Below the pieces are notes generated by a model that worked only from the letters and a program-made list of their open reading frames with translations, had not been told where the DNA came from and searched no databases. Shown here piece by piece: positions 1 through 8,802 of a stretch of DNA of 64,000 nucleotides (its first letter is position 1; the number at the start of each line of letters is the position of its first letter). Origin of the DNA: an uncultured Legionellales bacterium (GTDB taxonomy: Bacteria > Pseudomonadota > Gammaproteobacteria > UBA1113). Made by a program: the position numbers and the translations under genes. Where the stretch lies: contig CAMFJL010000008.1 in assembly GCA_945957175.1 (NCBI GenBank), positions 1 to 64,000 on the forward strand, read 5' to 3'.

Positions 1-44
1 CACACCGCTCTCTTGACTTGCTTCACCCCTATGAAAGCACCCAT

Positions 45-112
45 TTATCAGCGCTGCACCGTGGTTTCTTTACGCCCCATCCAGGGCCGGAAGAGGGCTT
101 TTGTACTCAATA
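45..112 (+). repeat. Dispersed intergenic repeat, degenerate copy A
   Basis: Partial copy of the hairpin-rich intergenic repeat described at 39309-39452. Visible parts are a decayed first hairpin (ATCAGCGCTGCACCGTGG), the pyrimidine spacer with CCCCATCC and the GAGGGC-TTTTGTACTC end. The middle is shortened. It lies just downstream of tyrS. Confidence 0.5.
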
Positions 113-1315
113 CTAGCTAAGGCTAACCTTTGCCATGCGGCGCTTGCCAACCTGTAGAATAAAGTGCATACCGCCATGCAGCTGTATTTTAGGATCGGTA
201 ATAAGCACATTATCCACTTTCACCGCATGTTGCTTAATCATTCTTATTGCATCAGACGTCGTTGACGTCATACCAATCTGCTTGATAAGCTGCGTCAACA
301 AGATAGACGACTCTGTCAGATCAATGGTTATCTCTTCCAAGACATCTGGGATCACTTGCTGCTGAAACCGTTGCACGAAATCATGATGTGCCGACTCAGC
401 GGCAGCTGTGTCATGAAATCTTGCGATAATTTCTTTGGCAAAATTGACTTTGATGTCACGAGGATTCGCTCCATCTGTAACACTTTGTCGCCATGCTTGA
501 ATAGCTTCATTACTATGAAAACTTAATAATTCAATATAGCGCCACATGAGATCATCACTGATAGACATTAATTTACCAAACATATCATTCGGTGCATCAC
601 AAATACCAATGTAATTATTTAATGATTTCGACATTTTTTTAACACCATCGAGTCCCTCTAGCAGTGGGGTCATTAAAATACTTTGTGGTGTTTGACCATA
701 ATGTCTTTGTAATTCGCGACCTACGAGTAAATTAAATTTTTGATCGGTACCACCGAGCTCAATATCCGCTTTAAGCGCTACGGAGTCATAACCCATGACA
801 AGTGGGTACAAGAACTCATGAATAGCAATGGCGTCACCCTGAGCATAGCGTTTAGAAAAATCTTCACGTTCTAGCATTCTTGCCACAGTATATTTGGCAG
901 CTAATCCCACGAGATCAGCGGCAGAGAAAGCATCCATCCAGCGAGAGTTAAAATCAATCACTGTCGTCTTTGGATCTAAAATTTTAAAAATTTGAGCTTT
1001 GTAGGTTTGTGCATTTTCCTGAACTTCTTCACGAGTTAACGGCTTTCTCGTCGCGCTTTTGCCCGTTGGGTCACCTATCATCCCCGTAAAATCACCAATC
1101 AAAAACGTGACTTCATGACCTAAGATTTGGAACTGTCTTAACTTATTAATAAGCACTGTATGTCCAAGGTGTAAATCAGGTGCTGTCGGATCAAAACCCG
1201 CCTTGATACGAAGTGGCTTACCACTCATGAGTTTAGTCTGTAACTCATCTTCGGGAAGAATTTCAACTGTCCCCCGCTTAATCAGATCCCATGCTGCTTG
1301 TTGTTCGTGGTTCAT
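113..1315 (-). CDS. tyrS: Tyrosyl-tRNA synthetase
   Basis: Cytoplasmic class I aminoacyl-tRNA synthetase that charges tRNA-Tyr with tyrosine. The 400-residue protein has the HIGH-type signature HLGHT near residue 48 after [11 protein letters not shown], the KMSKS loop ([10 protein letters not shown]) near residue 230, and a C-terminal S4-like RNA-binding domain that ends in [11 protein letters not shown]. The length fits the roughly 400-residue TyrS subtype common in Proteobacteria. The ATG is preceded by AAGGTAAGTGA, a usable ribosome site. The gene is divergent from the M23 peptidase gene, and a repeat copy lies in its leader. Identification is secure. Confidence 0.97.
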   Translation of the reverse strand: MNHEQQAAWDLIKRGTVEILPEDELQTKLMSGKPLRIKAGFDPTAPDLHLGHTVLINKLRQFQILGHEVTFLIGDFTGMIGDPTGKSATRKPLTREEVQENAQTYKAQIFKILDPKTTVIDFNSRWMDAFSAADLVGLAAKYTVARMLEREDFSKRYAQGDAIAIHEFLYPLVMGYDSVALKADIELGGTDQKFNLLVGRELQRHYGQTPQSILMTPLLEGLDGVKKMSKSLNNYIGICDAPNDMFGKLMSISDDLMWRYIELLSFHSNEAIQAWRQSVTDGANPRDIKVNFAKEIIARFHDTAAAESAHHDFVQRFQQQVIPDVLEEITIDLTESSILLTQLIKQIGMTSTTSDAIRMIKQHAVKVDNVLITDPKIQLHGGMHFILQVGKRRMAKVSLS

Positions 1316-1330
1316 TCACTTACCTTCTAA

Positions 1331-1446
1331 GTCGATGTACGGTCTTTCAAAAATGCAGACTTGTCATCGCTACGCGATGATTTTGTTACACCTCATCCGG
1401 CCTGTGGCCACCTTCTCCTGCAAAGGGAAAAGGGCATTTTTTGCAT
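1331..1446 (+). repeat. Dispersed intergenic repeat, copy B
   Basis: The core starts TTGTCATCGCTACGCGATG (hairpin CATCGC/GCGATG), continues through a CCTCATCCGGCC...GGCC hairpin and CCTTCTCC, and ends GGGCATTTTTTG. Upstream, 1341-1358 (GGTCTTTCAAAAATGCAG) resembles the reverse complement of the 3' arm seen in other copies, so the ends appear inverted. It lies in the presumed 5' leader of tyrS. Confidence 0.75.
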
Positions 1447-1696
1447 TGTCGCCATTGATGCCTAAAACGCGCACTGTCAATGAATGCGAGTATATCATAG
1501 CGAATTGAGGCCTTACATTCAAACCAGACTATCGACAGTGTGTGTGATTTTCTGGTTAAAAATAAATCAAATCTGCCGCTTGTCTTACAATGATTTAGAA
1601 AAAAATATTGTGTCTATGCATAAAATGCAATCGCGTTTTTATATGGTTTTTATACTGTTTTTTATCGAGCACTAAAAAAATATTCGTAAAAATTGC

Positions 1697-1725
1697 TTGA
1701 CCCGCCTTATTTTTTTCTATATCCT
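1697..1725 (+). promoter_or_regulatory. Predicted sigma70 promoter of the M23 peptidase gene
   Basis: TTGACC at 1697-1702, then a 17-base spacer, then TATCCT at 1720-1725 (TATATC overlaps at 1718-1723). The start codon is about 60 bases downstream, with GAGG eight bases before it. Motif match only. Confidence 0.5.
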
Positions 1726-1787
1726 GCCAACTATCGACGTAGTTGTAGTATGTCGGAATAAGATAATTTTGAAAGCGAGGACGCTCT

Positions 1788-3095
1788 ATGGTAGATAGCC
1801 GCCAACCTGTGTTACGTCAGCGAAATGCCGCAGTACTCCCCGTTACCTTATCAACGTTTGTGGCCTCCTCTCTTCTTGTGACATTGTTGTGGCTGAACCT
1901 GACCTCTGACATTAAATCTGCGGTTATGCGCGATAACGCGGTTCTTGACAATACAGCAAATGCAACAAACGCTTCTCTCGTGGTTCCTGCAACACCCGTC
2001 GTTACCGAATGGCAAACATTCGCACTCGTCAACGGTGATAGCCTCAATCATTTTCTACTTGCACATCATGCCACCCGTGCAGATATTCAATCCATTATGG
2101 CTGTTCCCGCTGTCAGACATCAAGCACGAAAATTACCCGCTGGTGGCGCTGTTGAACTCAAGCTCAACGATCAAAGCGAGCTTATTGGTTTAAAACTACC
2201 TATGAGTCACGGTGAAACCTTGACTTTATCACGGACGCAGTCGGGTTTTAAGAGCAATTTATATATACTGCCAACACAAACCAAAGACAGTGTTGCTTCA
2301 GGTACCGTCGGTTTCTCCTTAGCGAGTAGCTTGCGACGTGCTGGTTTACCCAGTAGTTATGCGAGTGATTTGAATCAAATATTTGGATGGAAACTTAATT
2401 TAGCAAAAGATTTACATCGCGGCAGCAAATTCAATATTGTTTATCAAGTACAAGAGCAAGGCGGTAAAAAAGTTGATACGGGTAAGATCCTTGCAGCTGA
2501 AATAACCACAGATGGAAAAACCTATACTGCACTTGGTTTTACCGACCCCCATGGACAACTTAATTATTACACGCCGACAGGTCAAAGCATGCAAGGCGGC
2601 TTTATGCGAGCGCCACTTCACTATATACGGATCAGTTCACCGTTTAGCTTAGACCGACTACAGCCTATATTGCATATACGCAGACCGCACGAAGGCGCGG
2701 ATCTTGCTGCACCTAGCGGTACCGCCGTTCATACTGTAGGGGATGGTGTGGTGAAGTTCGTTGGTCGCGATGCAGGTTATGGTAATCTCGTCATCATTGA
2801 TCATGGTCATGGCATCAGTACACGCTACGCTCATTTGGCACGCTTTGCGCCTGGTTTACACGTAGGAATGCACTTAGAAGAGGGCAATACGCTTGGTTTT
2901 GTCGGCAGCACAGGACTTGCAACCGGACCTCATTTACACTTTGAATATCGCATCAATAACCGAGCTGTGAATCCCATGACCGTAGCATTACCAAGTGACC
3001 ACAGTATTCCAGCACCTTATCGTCAAGCCTTTTTGACTGAATCCAAGCTATTGGAAAAAGAGCTGAACGGTTTTAGTACGAGTCGCTTAGCCTAA
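1788..3095 (+). CDS. mepM: M23 (LytM) family murein DD-endopeptidase, MepM-like
   Basis: Probable periplasmic endopeptidase that cuts peptide cross-links in peptidoglycan. An N-terminal membrane anchor or signal segment (residues about 18-38) is followed by an OapA/LysM-like region and a C-terminal peptidase M23 domain (about 285-400). The zinc-binding pattern looks complete: HEGADLAA, then GYGNLVIIDHGHG and the GPHLHFEYR motif. At 435 residues it matches E. coli MepM (about 440), and the intact metal ligands argue for an enzyme rather than an EnvC-type activator. The start has GCGAGGACGCTCT upstream. It converges with erpA. The family is secure; the exact MepM orthology is inferred. Confidence 0.85.
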   Translation: MVDSRQPVLRQRNAAVLPVTLSTFVASSLLVTLLWLNLTSDIKSAVMRDNAVLDNTANATNASLVVPATPVVTEWQTFALVNGDSLNHFLLAHHATRADIQSIMAVPAVRHQARKLPAGGAVELKLNDQSELIGLKLPMSHGETLTLSRTQSGFKSNLYILPTQTKDSVASGTVGFSLASSLRRAGLPSSYASDLNQIFGWKLNLAKDLHRGSKFNIVYQVQEQGGKKVDTGKILAAEITTDGKTYTALGFTDPHGQLNYYTPTGQSMQGGFMRAPLHYIRISSPFSLDRLQPILHIRRPHEGADLAAPSGTAVHTVGDGVVKFVGRDAGYGNLVIIDHGHGISTRYAHLARFAPGLHVGMHLEEGNTLGFVGSTGLATGPHLHFEYRINNRAVNPMTVALPSDHSIPAPYRQAFLTESKLLEKELNGFSTSRLA

Positions 3096-3096
3096 A

Positions 3097-3462
3097 TTAG
3101 GTTGAAAATGAAGAACCGCAACCGCAAGTCGTAGAGGCATTAGGGTTGCGGATAATGAAGCGCTCATCGCCCAACTCACGTACGTAATCAATCTCAGCCC
3201 CCCTCAAATAATCCATGCTGACAGCGTCCACCAGCACGGTTACATCGATGGTTTGTTGATCGGCTATACCTGTTGCTGAATAATCAAAATCATCGTCTTC
3301 TTGCGCTTCCGCAAACGCAAAACCATATTGTAAACCCGAGCAACCACCACCTTGGACGTAAACCCGCAATTTTAGCGATAAATCACCCTCTTCGAGCATG
3401 AGCTCGGCAACTCTCGAGGCAGCGGCTGTTGTTACTATTAAGTCAGGTTTTGTTGTTGTCAT
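3097..3462 (-). CDS. erpA: Iron-sulfur cluster insertion protein ErpA
   Basis: A-type Fe-S carrier that delivers clusters to apoproteins in the cytoplasm. The 121-residue protein has the HesB/IscA/ErpA fold signature with the three conserved cysteines: one in GGGCSGLQYGFAF and two in the C-terminal CGCGSSF. The length and the N-terminal extension fit ErpA better than IscA. The gene stands alone with its own promoter-like sequence and converges with the M23 gene, one base apart. Likely clients in this window include the NuoB, E, F, G and I cluster proteins; this link is inference. Confidence 0.93.
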   Translation of the reverse strand: MTTTKPDLIVTTAAASRVAELMLEEGDLSLKLRVYVQGGGCSGLQYGFAFAEAQEDDDFDYSATGIADQQTIDVTVLVDAVSMDYLRGAEIDYVRELGDERFIIRNPNASTTCGCGSSFST

Positions 3463-3495
3463 AAATAAGCCTCATGTAAAAAACATATCATAATC

Positions 3496-3525
3496 ATTTT
3501 ATGCTTATGACTATTAGTTTAGCAA
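3496..3525 (-). promoter_or_regulatory. Predicted erpA promoter
   Basis: Read on the minus strand: TTGCTA (3525-3520), an 18-base spacer, TAAAAT (3501-3496), then ATG at 3462. Motif match only. Confidence 0.45.
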
Positions 3526-3546
3526 AAAACGAGATGTAACGCATCT
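3524..3546 (-). terminator. Weak intrinsic terminator candidate of the YceI operon
   Basis: On the minus strand, AGATG-CGTTA-CATCT (3546-3532) is followed by CG and a run of six T (3529-3524). The stem is only five base pairs. It lies 14 bases after the stop of the last gene of the operon and overlaps the predicted erpA -35 box. Confidence 0.35.
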
Positions 3547-3559
3547 TAAACGATAACAA

Positions 3560-4219
3560 TTAATGCGCTAGCTGAGCATTTTCCTGTTTAGAGAAACTCA
3601 TCAAGCGTATCGTTTGCAGCGAGCCATCTTTCTTAAAAACAAAACGACTTGTCGCATAGCCTAATATATTACACGCCAGACAACCATCACTTACCTTCAC
3701 TGTCGTTGTAAAAATCATATGCTTATCAAGTGATACTTTAGATTGTACCGGATCAACATTGCTCACGATGAGATCTTTATTAGGGTATTGAATTTTCAAT
3801 ATAGTGCTATAAAGTCTTGGATCCATGCGCGTATCAACAATTTGACCCGTCGATGAAATAATATAATTTTGAAATTGTCCATCTGCTGGATAACTTTTTC
3901 TAACAATAGCAAAGCCTTGTGACGCAGTCATCACGCTAAGTAGTGCTGGAGATGTTTCTAATTTACTCGCAAGCAATTGTAATTGATCACATGATGGATT
4001 AATTTTTACCTTTTTTTGTACACATACATCATTTGGCAATGGTCCTTGTTTTGGGTCTTGACACATTTTTAAGATGCGAGTGCACTGTGATGCTTTTGCC
4101 ACATTAAGACTGGTTGACAATGTTGGTAAGGTGCTTGTATCAAATGTTGCCGCTGAGGCAAAGCTGATGACCGGTATGCATGTTAATAGGAAAATCCACT
4201 TTTTATTTAACATCATCAT
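3560..4219 (-). CDS. Secreted protein of unknown function with six cysteines
   Basis: Not recognised. The 219-residue protein begins with a signal peptide (MMMLNKKWIFLLTCIPVISFASA), so it should be periplasmic. The mature part has six cysteines, with four near the N terminus (CTRILKMC, VCVQ, PSCDQ) and a CxxC (DGCLACNILGYA) near residue 187. The C-terminal half, with repeated hydrophobic strands, suggests a beta-rich fold. It starts five bases after the second YceI gene and is probably the last gene of the YceI - b561 - YceI operon. A thiol or redox role would suit the CxxC, but no thioredoxin fold is visible. Confidence 0.7.
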   Translation of the reverse strand: MMMLNKKWIFLLTCIPVISFASAATFDTSTLPTLSTSLNVAKASQCTRILKMCQDPKQGPLPNDVCVQKKVKINPSCDQLQLLASKLETSPALLSVMTASQGFAIVRKSYPADGQFQNYIISSTGQIVDTRMDPRLYSTILKIQYPNKDLIVSNVDPVQSKVSLDKHMIFTTTVKVSDGCLACNILGYATSRFVFKKDGSLQTIRLMSFSKQENAQLAH

Positions 4220-4224
4220 ATCTT

Positions 4225-4794
4225 TTAACTACTTTTCGTGGCAGCAATGACAAATTGGACTTGCACGCTGTCCTTAATGGCACTGGTATCTGCCCACTGA
4301 CCTTGGCCTACACCAAATTGCGTACGGCTGATTTGTGCAGTGCCTTTGGCAACAGCATTGTTTGTGGTATAGCTTGTTAAGGTAAAATTCAACGTTACCG
4401 GTAAGGTTTTATCACGTAAAGTCAACAGCCCATTAGCTTTATATTGATTATCACCCGTTTTTATAAAGTCCTTTGCTGTAAATGTTGCTTTGGGAAATTG
4501 CTGAATATTAAGCCAATCTGCTGATTTTAATGTATCTGCAATTTCGCCATACGATGCATTAACAGAGGCCATATTAACAACCATCGTAACTTGATCTTCC
4601 GCTAATTGATTCGGATCAAACTGAATTTGACCAGCAAATTGATCAAACTGCCCAATGACTGGTGCGTTGTTTTGCGTTGCTGTAAAACTAATGTGACTTT
4701 CAGCTGGTACAATCTGCCAACTTGGCACCACTGCAAAACTCGATGTTACCAGAAAAAGCGCGGTCAAACCCACAAAGCATGATAATTTTTTCAT
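4225..4794 (-). CDS. YceI family periplasmic protein (second copy)
   Basis: YceI proteins are periplasmic lipocalin-like beta barrels that bind long isoprenoid-type lipids. The protein has about 189 residues. MKKLSCFVGLTALFLVTSSFA is a clear signal peptide. The mature domain opens WQIVPAESHISFTATQNNAPVIGQF and contains the typical LLTLRDKTLPVTLNF strand pair. I prefer the ATG at 4794 to an in-frame upstream ATG at 4821 because AAAGGAAC stands seven bases before it and the signal peptide begins there. It follows the cytochrome b561 gene with a 69-base gap. Confidence 0.9.
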   Translation of the reverse strand: MKKLSCFVGLTALFLVTSSFAVVPSWQIVPAESHISFTATQNNAPVIGQFDQFAGQIQFDPNQLAEDQVTMVVNMASVNASYGEIADTLKSADWLNIQQFPKATFTAKDFIKTGDNQYKANGLLTLRDKTLPVTLNFTLTSYTTNNAVAKGTAQISRTQFGVGQGQWADTSAIKDSVQVQFVIAATKSS

Positions 4795-4863
4795 AAAAGT
4801 TCCTTTAGTTGAGGAGGACACAAGGTCAGCAACACAGCCAAGCGGTAGGGTGCTAGATAAAGT

Positions 4864-5403
4864 TTAAGGAAGCATGCGTTTTAAAATATCGTCCTTATCC
4901 CAAAAATGATGCTTCAACGCTGCTAACACATGTAAAACAATGATACCTATTAATATAAGTGCGCATGTGCCATGAATATTAAAAAAATAATGTCGCAACG
5001 CTGGATTGGCTGGCACTAAATTAGGTAATGTAAATAAACCAAAAAACGACACTGTCAGCCCTGCTGCAGACGACATTAACCATCCTGTTAATGGCATCAC
5101 AAACATGAAACCATAAAGCACATAGTGCATACTATGCGCGGCTAGCTTTTCCCAAATTGGAGTACTATCCGCATAAATAGGTGTCACATTCACAAAGCGC
5201 CACAATAAACGAATAATGACCAACATCAGTATCAATACACCAAACGATTTATGCCAACCAATCAGCGTAAGTTTTTGCATGCTTGTTGGCAGATCGCTCA
5301 TATAAAAGCCCAAACAGAGCATGCCGATAATCAGAAGCGCCATTAGCCAATGTAAAGTGATAGACACAAACCCAAAACGCATGCTCGTATTCGTAATAAA
5401 CAT
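4864..5403 (-). CDS. Cytochrome b561 family protein
   Basis: Inner-membrane di-haem b-type cytochrome that probably moves electrons between the quinone pool and a periplasmic partner. The 179-residue protein has four predicted membrane helices. Candidate haem ligands sit in ITLHWLMALL, IGWHKSFGVL and the last helix pair (NIHGTCALILIGIIVLHVL). The length is normal for the CybB/YodB group. It starts three bases after the upstream YceI gene and is followed by another, an arrangement widely seen for YceI-b561 pairs. It is likely co-transcribed with both. Confidence 0.9.
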   Translation of the reverse strand: MFITNTSMRFGFVSITLHWLMALLIIGMLCLGFYMSDLPTSMQKLTLIGWHKSFGVLILMLVIIRLLWRFVNVTPIYADSTPIWEKLAAHSMHYVLYGFMFVMPLTGWLMSSAAGLTVSFFGLFTLPNLVPANPALRHYFFNIHGTCALILIGIIVLHVLAALKHHFWDKDDILKRMLP

Positions 5404-5406
5404 ACC

Positions 5407-6060
5407 TTATCCTTGTGTGGACATGGTTGTTGGAGACGCTTCTGCTTCAATTTCTAACGGTACTTCGGTGCCAAGTCCTGGTGCATACGCAGAAATACCA
5501 TAATCGGAACGATTCAGTGTTGCCGTACCGCTAAAGCCAATCGTTGGCTGATTCGTTACAAGGCTTATGCCTATTTTATTTAAGATGACATGAAATGTTA
5601 GTGGTTTTGTCACGCCATGCAGCGTCAATCGCCCCATCACATCTGCTGTATTTTTACCGGTAACTTTCACTTTGTCACTCACAAATGTTGCCGTTGGGAA
5701 CTTAGCAACATCAAAGAAGGTATCTGTTTGCATATGTTTATCAAGCGCTGGAATACCAGTGACGCCATCGGCGATGTTGACGGTCGCCGTCACTTGACTG
5801 TTTTGGGGATGATTTTTATCAAATACCAGCGTACCTTGAGCCATCCATTTACCTGAAGGGTTTGAAAAACCAAAATGATTAATGTGCCAAAGCACATAAG
5901 TATGATTAGGGTCAAGCGTATAGGTAGTACCCGCATTCGATACCGAGGCTGCAGGACTTGTAGCCGTTACGCTAGAAGTCGTTGTCTGTGCATAGCCCTG
6001 CGTCACTAATAACAGCGGTAATGTCAGAGCTACCAGAGTCTTCAATGATCTTATTTGCAT
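5407..6060 (-). CDS. YceI family periplasmic protein (first copy)
   Basis: First gene of the YceI - b561 - YceI operon. The protein has about 217 residues. It has a signal peptide (MQIRSLKTLVALTLPLLLVTQ...), a Thr/Ser/Ala-rich linker, then the YceI domain starting at YTLDPNHTYVLWHINHFGF and including GRLTLHGVTKPLTFHVIL. The C terminus carries a short extra tail (EAEASPTTMSTQG). The start at 6060 is preceded by AAGGATATTGCG; an upstream in-frame ATG at 6090 has no site. Two diverged YceI copies around one cytochrome suggest different ligands, which is inference. Confidence 0.9.
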   Translation of the reverse strand: MQIRSLKTLVALTLPLLLVTQGYAQTTTSSVTATSPAASVSNAGTTYTLDPNHTYVLWHINHFGFSNPSGKWMAQGTLVFDKNHPQNSQVTATVNIADGVTGIPALDKHMQTDTFFDVAKFPTATFVSDKVKVTGKNTADVMGRLTLHGVTKPLTFHVILNKIGISLVTNQPTIGFSGTATLNRSDYGISAYAPGLGTEVPLEIEAEASPTTMSTQG

Positions 6061-6093
6061 CGCAATATCCTTAAAAGCTTGATAAGTCATTCG

Positions 6094-6122
6094 ATTGTTC
6101 CACGACTCTTGTCGTTTTGCAA
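6094..6122 (-). promoter_or_regulatory. Predicted promoter of the YceI operon
   Basis: Read on the minus strand: TTGCAA (6122-6117), a 17-base spacer, AACAAT (6099-6094). The spacer holds a perfect inverted repeat, ACGAC-AAGA-GTCGT (6102-6115), in a position where a regulator could bind. Motif match only. Confidence 0.4.
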
Positions 6123-6140
6123 GTCATTCCATACAAAGGT

Positions 6141-6170
6141 TTGGGCCCCACGAATATATTCTGATAAAAT
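6141..6170 (+). promoter_or_regulatory. Predicted extended -10 promoter of the dedA-hemJ-rubA-hemL operon
   Basis: TTGGGC at 6141-6146, an 18-base spacer ending in TGA, and TAAAAT at 6165-6170, which makes an extended -10. The dedA start codon is 28 bases downstream. It is divergent from the YceI operon promoter. Confidence 0.45.
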
Positions 6171-6197
6171 GGACCACTTAACTTTGGAATCCTACCT

Positions 6198-6839
6198 ATG
6201 TCGATGTTAGCTGTTACTTTTGACTTTATTATGCACATGGACACGCAACTCGTGAATTTGGCGACGAACTATCCGCAGCTTATCTATGGTTTGCTCTTTG
6301 CCGTGATATTTTGTGAATCTGCCTTTATTATCACTCCCTTTTTACCTGGTGACTCCTTATTATTTGCTGCAGGCAGCATTGCTGCGCTGAGTTATATAAA
6401 TATTTACCTACTCATCCTCTTATTGCTTGTCGCCGCCATTGTTGGTGGCGCTATCAATTATACCCTTGGACGGTGGTTAGGGGAGCATCTACTTAAGTAT
6501 TTTCGCTGGATAAAGCCTAAAAACATCACAGATGCACAACATTTTTTTGATAAACATGGCGCCAATGCAATCATTATCGCCAGATTTATGCCAATCTTTC
6601 GAACATTTACGCCCTTTATTGTTGGCATGGTAAAAATGAATCATAAAAAATTTACACTCTATAATACCATTGGTGCACTACTATGGATAGGTTTACTCGT
6701 AGGCACGGGCTATTTCTTTGGCAATCTGCCCATCGTTAAAGCCCATTTTGGTTGGATTATTATCGCTATCATTGTGATTTCACTGCTACCCGCGCTTATC
6801 AATTATTTCTGGGCCCTAAAGACACACCGCGACGCTTAG
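6198..6839 (+). CDS. DedA/SNARE-associated family membrane protein
   Basis: Integral inner-membrane protein of the DedA family, whose members act as lipid carriers or flippases and affect membrane homeostasis. The 213-residue protein has hydrophobic segments throughout. The family motif is visible as FCESAFIITPFLPGDSLLF (E and the GDS element) near residues 39-57, and the second half carries IIARFMPIFRTFTPFIVGM with the conserved arginines. The length is standard. It is the first gene of a plus-strand operon; hemJ begins 41 bases later. The substrate is unknown. Confidence 0.93.
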   Translation: MSMLAVTFDFIMHMDTQLVNLATNYPQLIYGLLFAVIFCESAFIITPFLPGDSLLFAAGSIAALSYINIYLLILLLLVAAIVGGAINYTLGRWLGEHLLKYFRWIKPKNITDAQHFFDKHGANAIIIARFMPIFRTFTPFIVGMVKMNHKKFTLYNTIGALLWIGLLVGTGYFFGNLPIVKAHFGWIIIAIIVISLLPALINYFWALKTHRDA

Positions 6840-6880
6840 GCAGTAAAAGACCAACTCTATTCAATCGAGGAGTAACATGC

Positions 6881-7303
6881 ATGCATTGGATTAAAGCATT
6901 TCACGTCATTGCCGTGGTTGCCTGGTTTAGCGGACTCTTTTACCTTCCCAGACTTTTTGTTTACCATAGCGCCACCACCGACACACCGGGTAAAACACGA
7001 TTTATTGTGATGGAACACAAACTTTACTACTACATCATGACACCAGCAGCTATAATTACAATAGGATTAGGTGTGTTATTAGCAACATTAACATGGCCTG
7101 AAGTGCACGCTGCGCTGTGGTTTTATGTTAAAATAAGCCTGGTCGTTGTATTGTGGTGTTTTCATTTCGCTTGCGGCCATTGGCTCAAACAGTTTAAAGC
7201 TGATAAATCAGTACATAATGAGCGTTTTTACCGCATAATGAATGAAATTCCGACCCTTTTGTTGATTGCTATTGTTTTACTGGTTTATTTAAAACCGATG
7301 TGA
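6881..7303 (+). CDS. hemJ: Protoporphyrinogen IX oxidase HemJ
   Basis: Membrane enzyme that oxidises protoporphyrinogen IX to protoporphyrin IX, the penultimate step of haem synthesis. The protein has about 140 residues and four membrane helices. The N-terminal MHWIKAFHVIAVVAWFSG with its conserved histidine, followed by LPRLFVYH, is typical of HemJ, as are KLYYYIMTPAAI and the C-terminal NEIPTLLLIAIVLLVYLKP. I chose the ATG at 6881 because GAGGAGTAAC precedes it and HemJ proteins begin this way; the frame stays open upstream to 6752 inside dedA but that part is not family-like. It is followed after eight bases by a rubredoxin gene. Confidence 0.92.
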   Translation: MHWIKAFHVIAVVAWFSGLFYLPRLFVYHSATTDTPGKTRFIVMEHKLYYYIMTPAAIITIGLGVLLATLTWPEVHAALWFYVKISLVVVLWCFHFACGHWLKQFKADKSVHNERFYRIMNEIPTLLLIAIVLLVYLKPM

Positions 7304-7311
7304 GGATGATT

Positions 7312-7476
7312 ATGAAAAAATACATGTGTCTACTTTGTGGCGTTATTTATGATGAAGCACTGGGCTGGCCCAGTGAAAATATTGCGCCAGGCACAAAATG
7401 GGAAGATGTCCCGCTCACCTGGCGTTGCCCTGAATGTGGCGCAAGTAAAGATGATTTCGAAATGGTTGCCATTTGA
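7312..7476 (+). CDS. rubA: Rubredoxin
   Basis: Small electron-transfer protein with one iron held by four cysteines. It has 54 residues, the standard size. The two metal-binding pairs are CLLCG (residues 6-9) and CPECG (39-42), with the conserved aromatic and acidic residues between them ([18 protein letters not shown]) and a closing KDDFEMV. It lies eight bases after hemJ and its TGA overlaps the hemL ATG by one base, so translation is probably coupled. Its electron partner is not shown by the sequence; lying between two haem-synthesis genes makes a link with HemJ possible, but that is inference. Confidence 0.95.
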   Translation: MKKYMCLLCGVIYDEALGWPSENIAPGTKWEDVPLTWRCPECGASKDDFEMVAI

Positions 7477-8768
7477 TGGCAGCGCAACACCCTAAGAGTA
7501 CTCACTTATTTGAACAAGCTAAAACACTTATTCCAGGCGGCGTCAACTCACCTGTGCGTGCATTTCAAGCTGTTGGCGGTACACCGCGCTTTATTCAAAG
7601 TGCCAAAGGTGCTTACTTAACTGACGAAGATGGCCACGATTATATCGACTACGTTGGCTCTTGGGGCCCTATGATCCACGGTCATGCCCACCCAGCCATT
7701 GTTGCGGGTGTGCAAAAAGCCTGTGAACGCGGCCTGAGTTATGGTGCACCCACAGCTACAGAAATTGCGTTAGCACAAAAAATTCAAACATTTATGCCAA
7801 GTATTGAGATGGTACGCATGGTTAACTCTGGCACAGAGGCTACCATGAGTGCGATTCGTCTCGCACGCGGCTTTACTGGCAAGCCTTATATCATTAAATT
7901 TGCTGGCTGCTATCATGGCCATAATGATAGTTTGTTAGTGCAATCAGGTTCTGGCGTATTAACTTGCCAGATTCCAAGCTCTGTAGGCGTTTTACCTGAA
8001 TTTGTTCATTATACTTTAGTTGCTGACTTTAATGACCTTCATGCTGTTACTCGGTTATTCCAGCAATATCCAGAGCAGATTGCCGCCGTTATTGTAGAAC
8101 CAATTGCTGGCAATATGAACTGCATACTACCAACATCCGAATTTTTACCCGGCTTGCGTGCACTTTGTGACAGATACCAAAGCCTGTTGATTTTTGATGA
8201 AGTGATGACAGGTTTTCGCGTAGCAAAGGGCGGCGCCCAAGCACTTTATGATGTTTGCCCTGACCTGACTGCCTTAGGTAAAATCATCGGCGGTGGTATG
8301 CCTGTTGGTGCTTTTGGCGGCAACAAAACTATCATGTCCCATTTGGCACCCTTGGGTCCCGTCTATCAAGCAGGAACCTTATCAGGCAATCCTTTAGCCA
8401 TGGCCGCCGGACTCATAGGTCTTGAGCTACTTGAACACGCTGGCTTTTACGATACCCTTTATCAGCGCACACAACAACTCATGACGGGTTTAGAAAACAT
8501 TGCGAAACATTACGGCATTCCCCTGCTCACACAATATCAAGCAGGTATGTTTGGTTTTTATTTTACGCACGCTACAAAAATACAAAACTTGAATGATGTC
8601 AAAACATGCCATCTTGAACGGTTTAATCAATTTTTTCATGGCATGCTTAATGAAGGGATTTATTTAGCACCTTCTGCATTCGAAGCTGGTTTCTTATCCA
8701 GCGCACATGACGATACGATTATTGAAAAAACCCTTGCGAAGGCTGAAAAAGTCATGCAAACTCTCTAA
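7476..8768 (+). CDS. hemL: Glutamate-1-semialdehyde 2,1-aminomutase
   Basis: Pyridoxal-phosphate enzyme that turns glutamate-1-semialdehyde into 5-aminolevulinate, the first committed haem precursor of the C5 pathway. The protein has about 430 residues. Family hallmarks are [12 protein letters not shown] near the N terminus, [20 protein letters not shown], the cofactor-binding DEVMTGFRV, and the lysine in [16 protein letters not shown] that forms the Schiff base. The ATG at 7476 overlaps the rubredoxin stop (TGATG); a TTG three bases upstream is a poorer choice. It shares an operon with hemJ, so two haem steps are co-expressed. Confidence 0.96.
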   Translation: MAAQHPKSTHLFEQAKTLIPGGVNSPVRAFQAVGGTPRFIQSAKGAYLTDEDGHDYIDYVGSWGPMIHGHAHPAIVAGVQKACERGLSYGAPTATEIALAQKIQTFMPSIEMVRMVNSGTEATMSAIRLARGFTGKPYIIKFAGCYHGHNDSLLVQSGSGVLTCQIPSSVGVLPEFVHYTLVADFNDLHAVTRLFQQYPEQIAAVIVEPIAGNMNCILPTSEFLPGLRALCDRYQSLLIFDEVMTGFRVAKGGAQALYDVCPDLTALGKIIGGGMPVGAFGGNKTIMSHLAPLGPVYQAGTLSGNPLAMAAGLIGLELLEHAGFYDTLYQRTQQLMTGLENIAKHYGIPLLTQYQAGMFGFYFTHATKIQNLNDVKTCHLERFNQFFHGMLNEGIYLAPSAFEAGFLSSAHDDTIIEKTLAKAEKVMQTL

Positions 8769-8802
8769 AGGCTGTCGTTAATTGCCTGTGGAGAATAGGG
8801 AT

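Larger units (their letters stand above)
1316..1787. other. Intergenic region tyrS / M23 peptidase
   Basis: A 472-base divergent intergenic stretch. It holds repeat copy B (1331-1446), an extended -10 candidate for tyrS on the minus strand (TGATATACT read from 1497 down to 1489), a very AT-rich stretch around 1550-1690, and the peptidase promoter at 1697-1725. The short open frames here lack ribosome sites and run through the repeat, so no gene is called. Confidence 0.6.
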
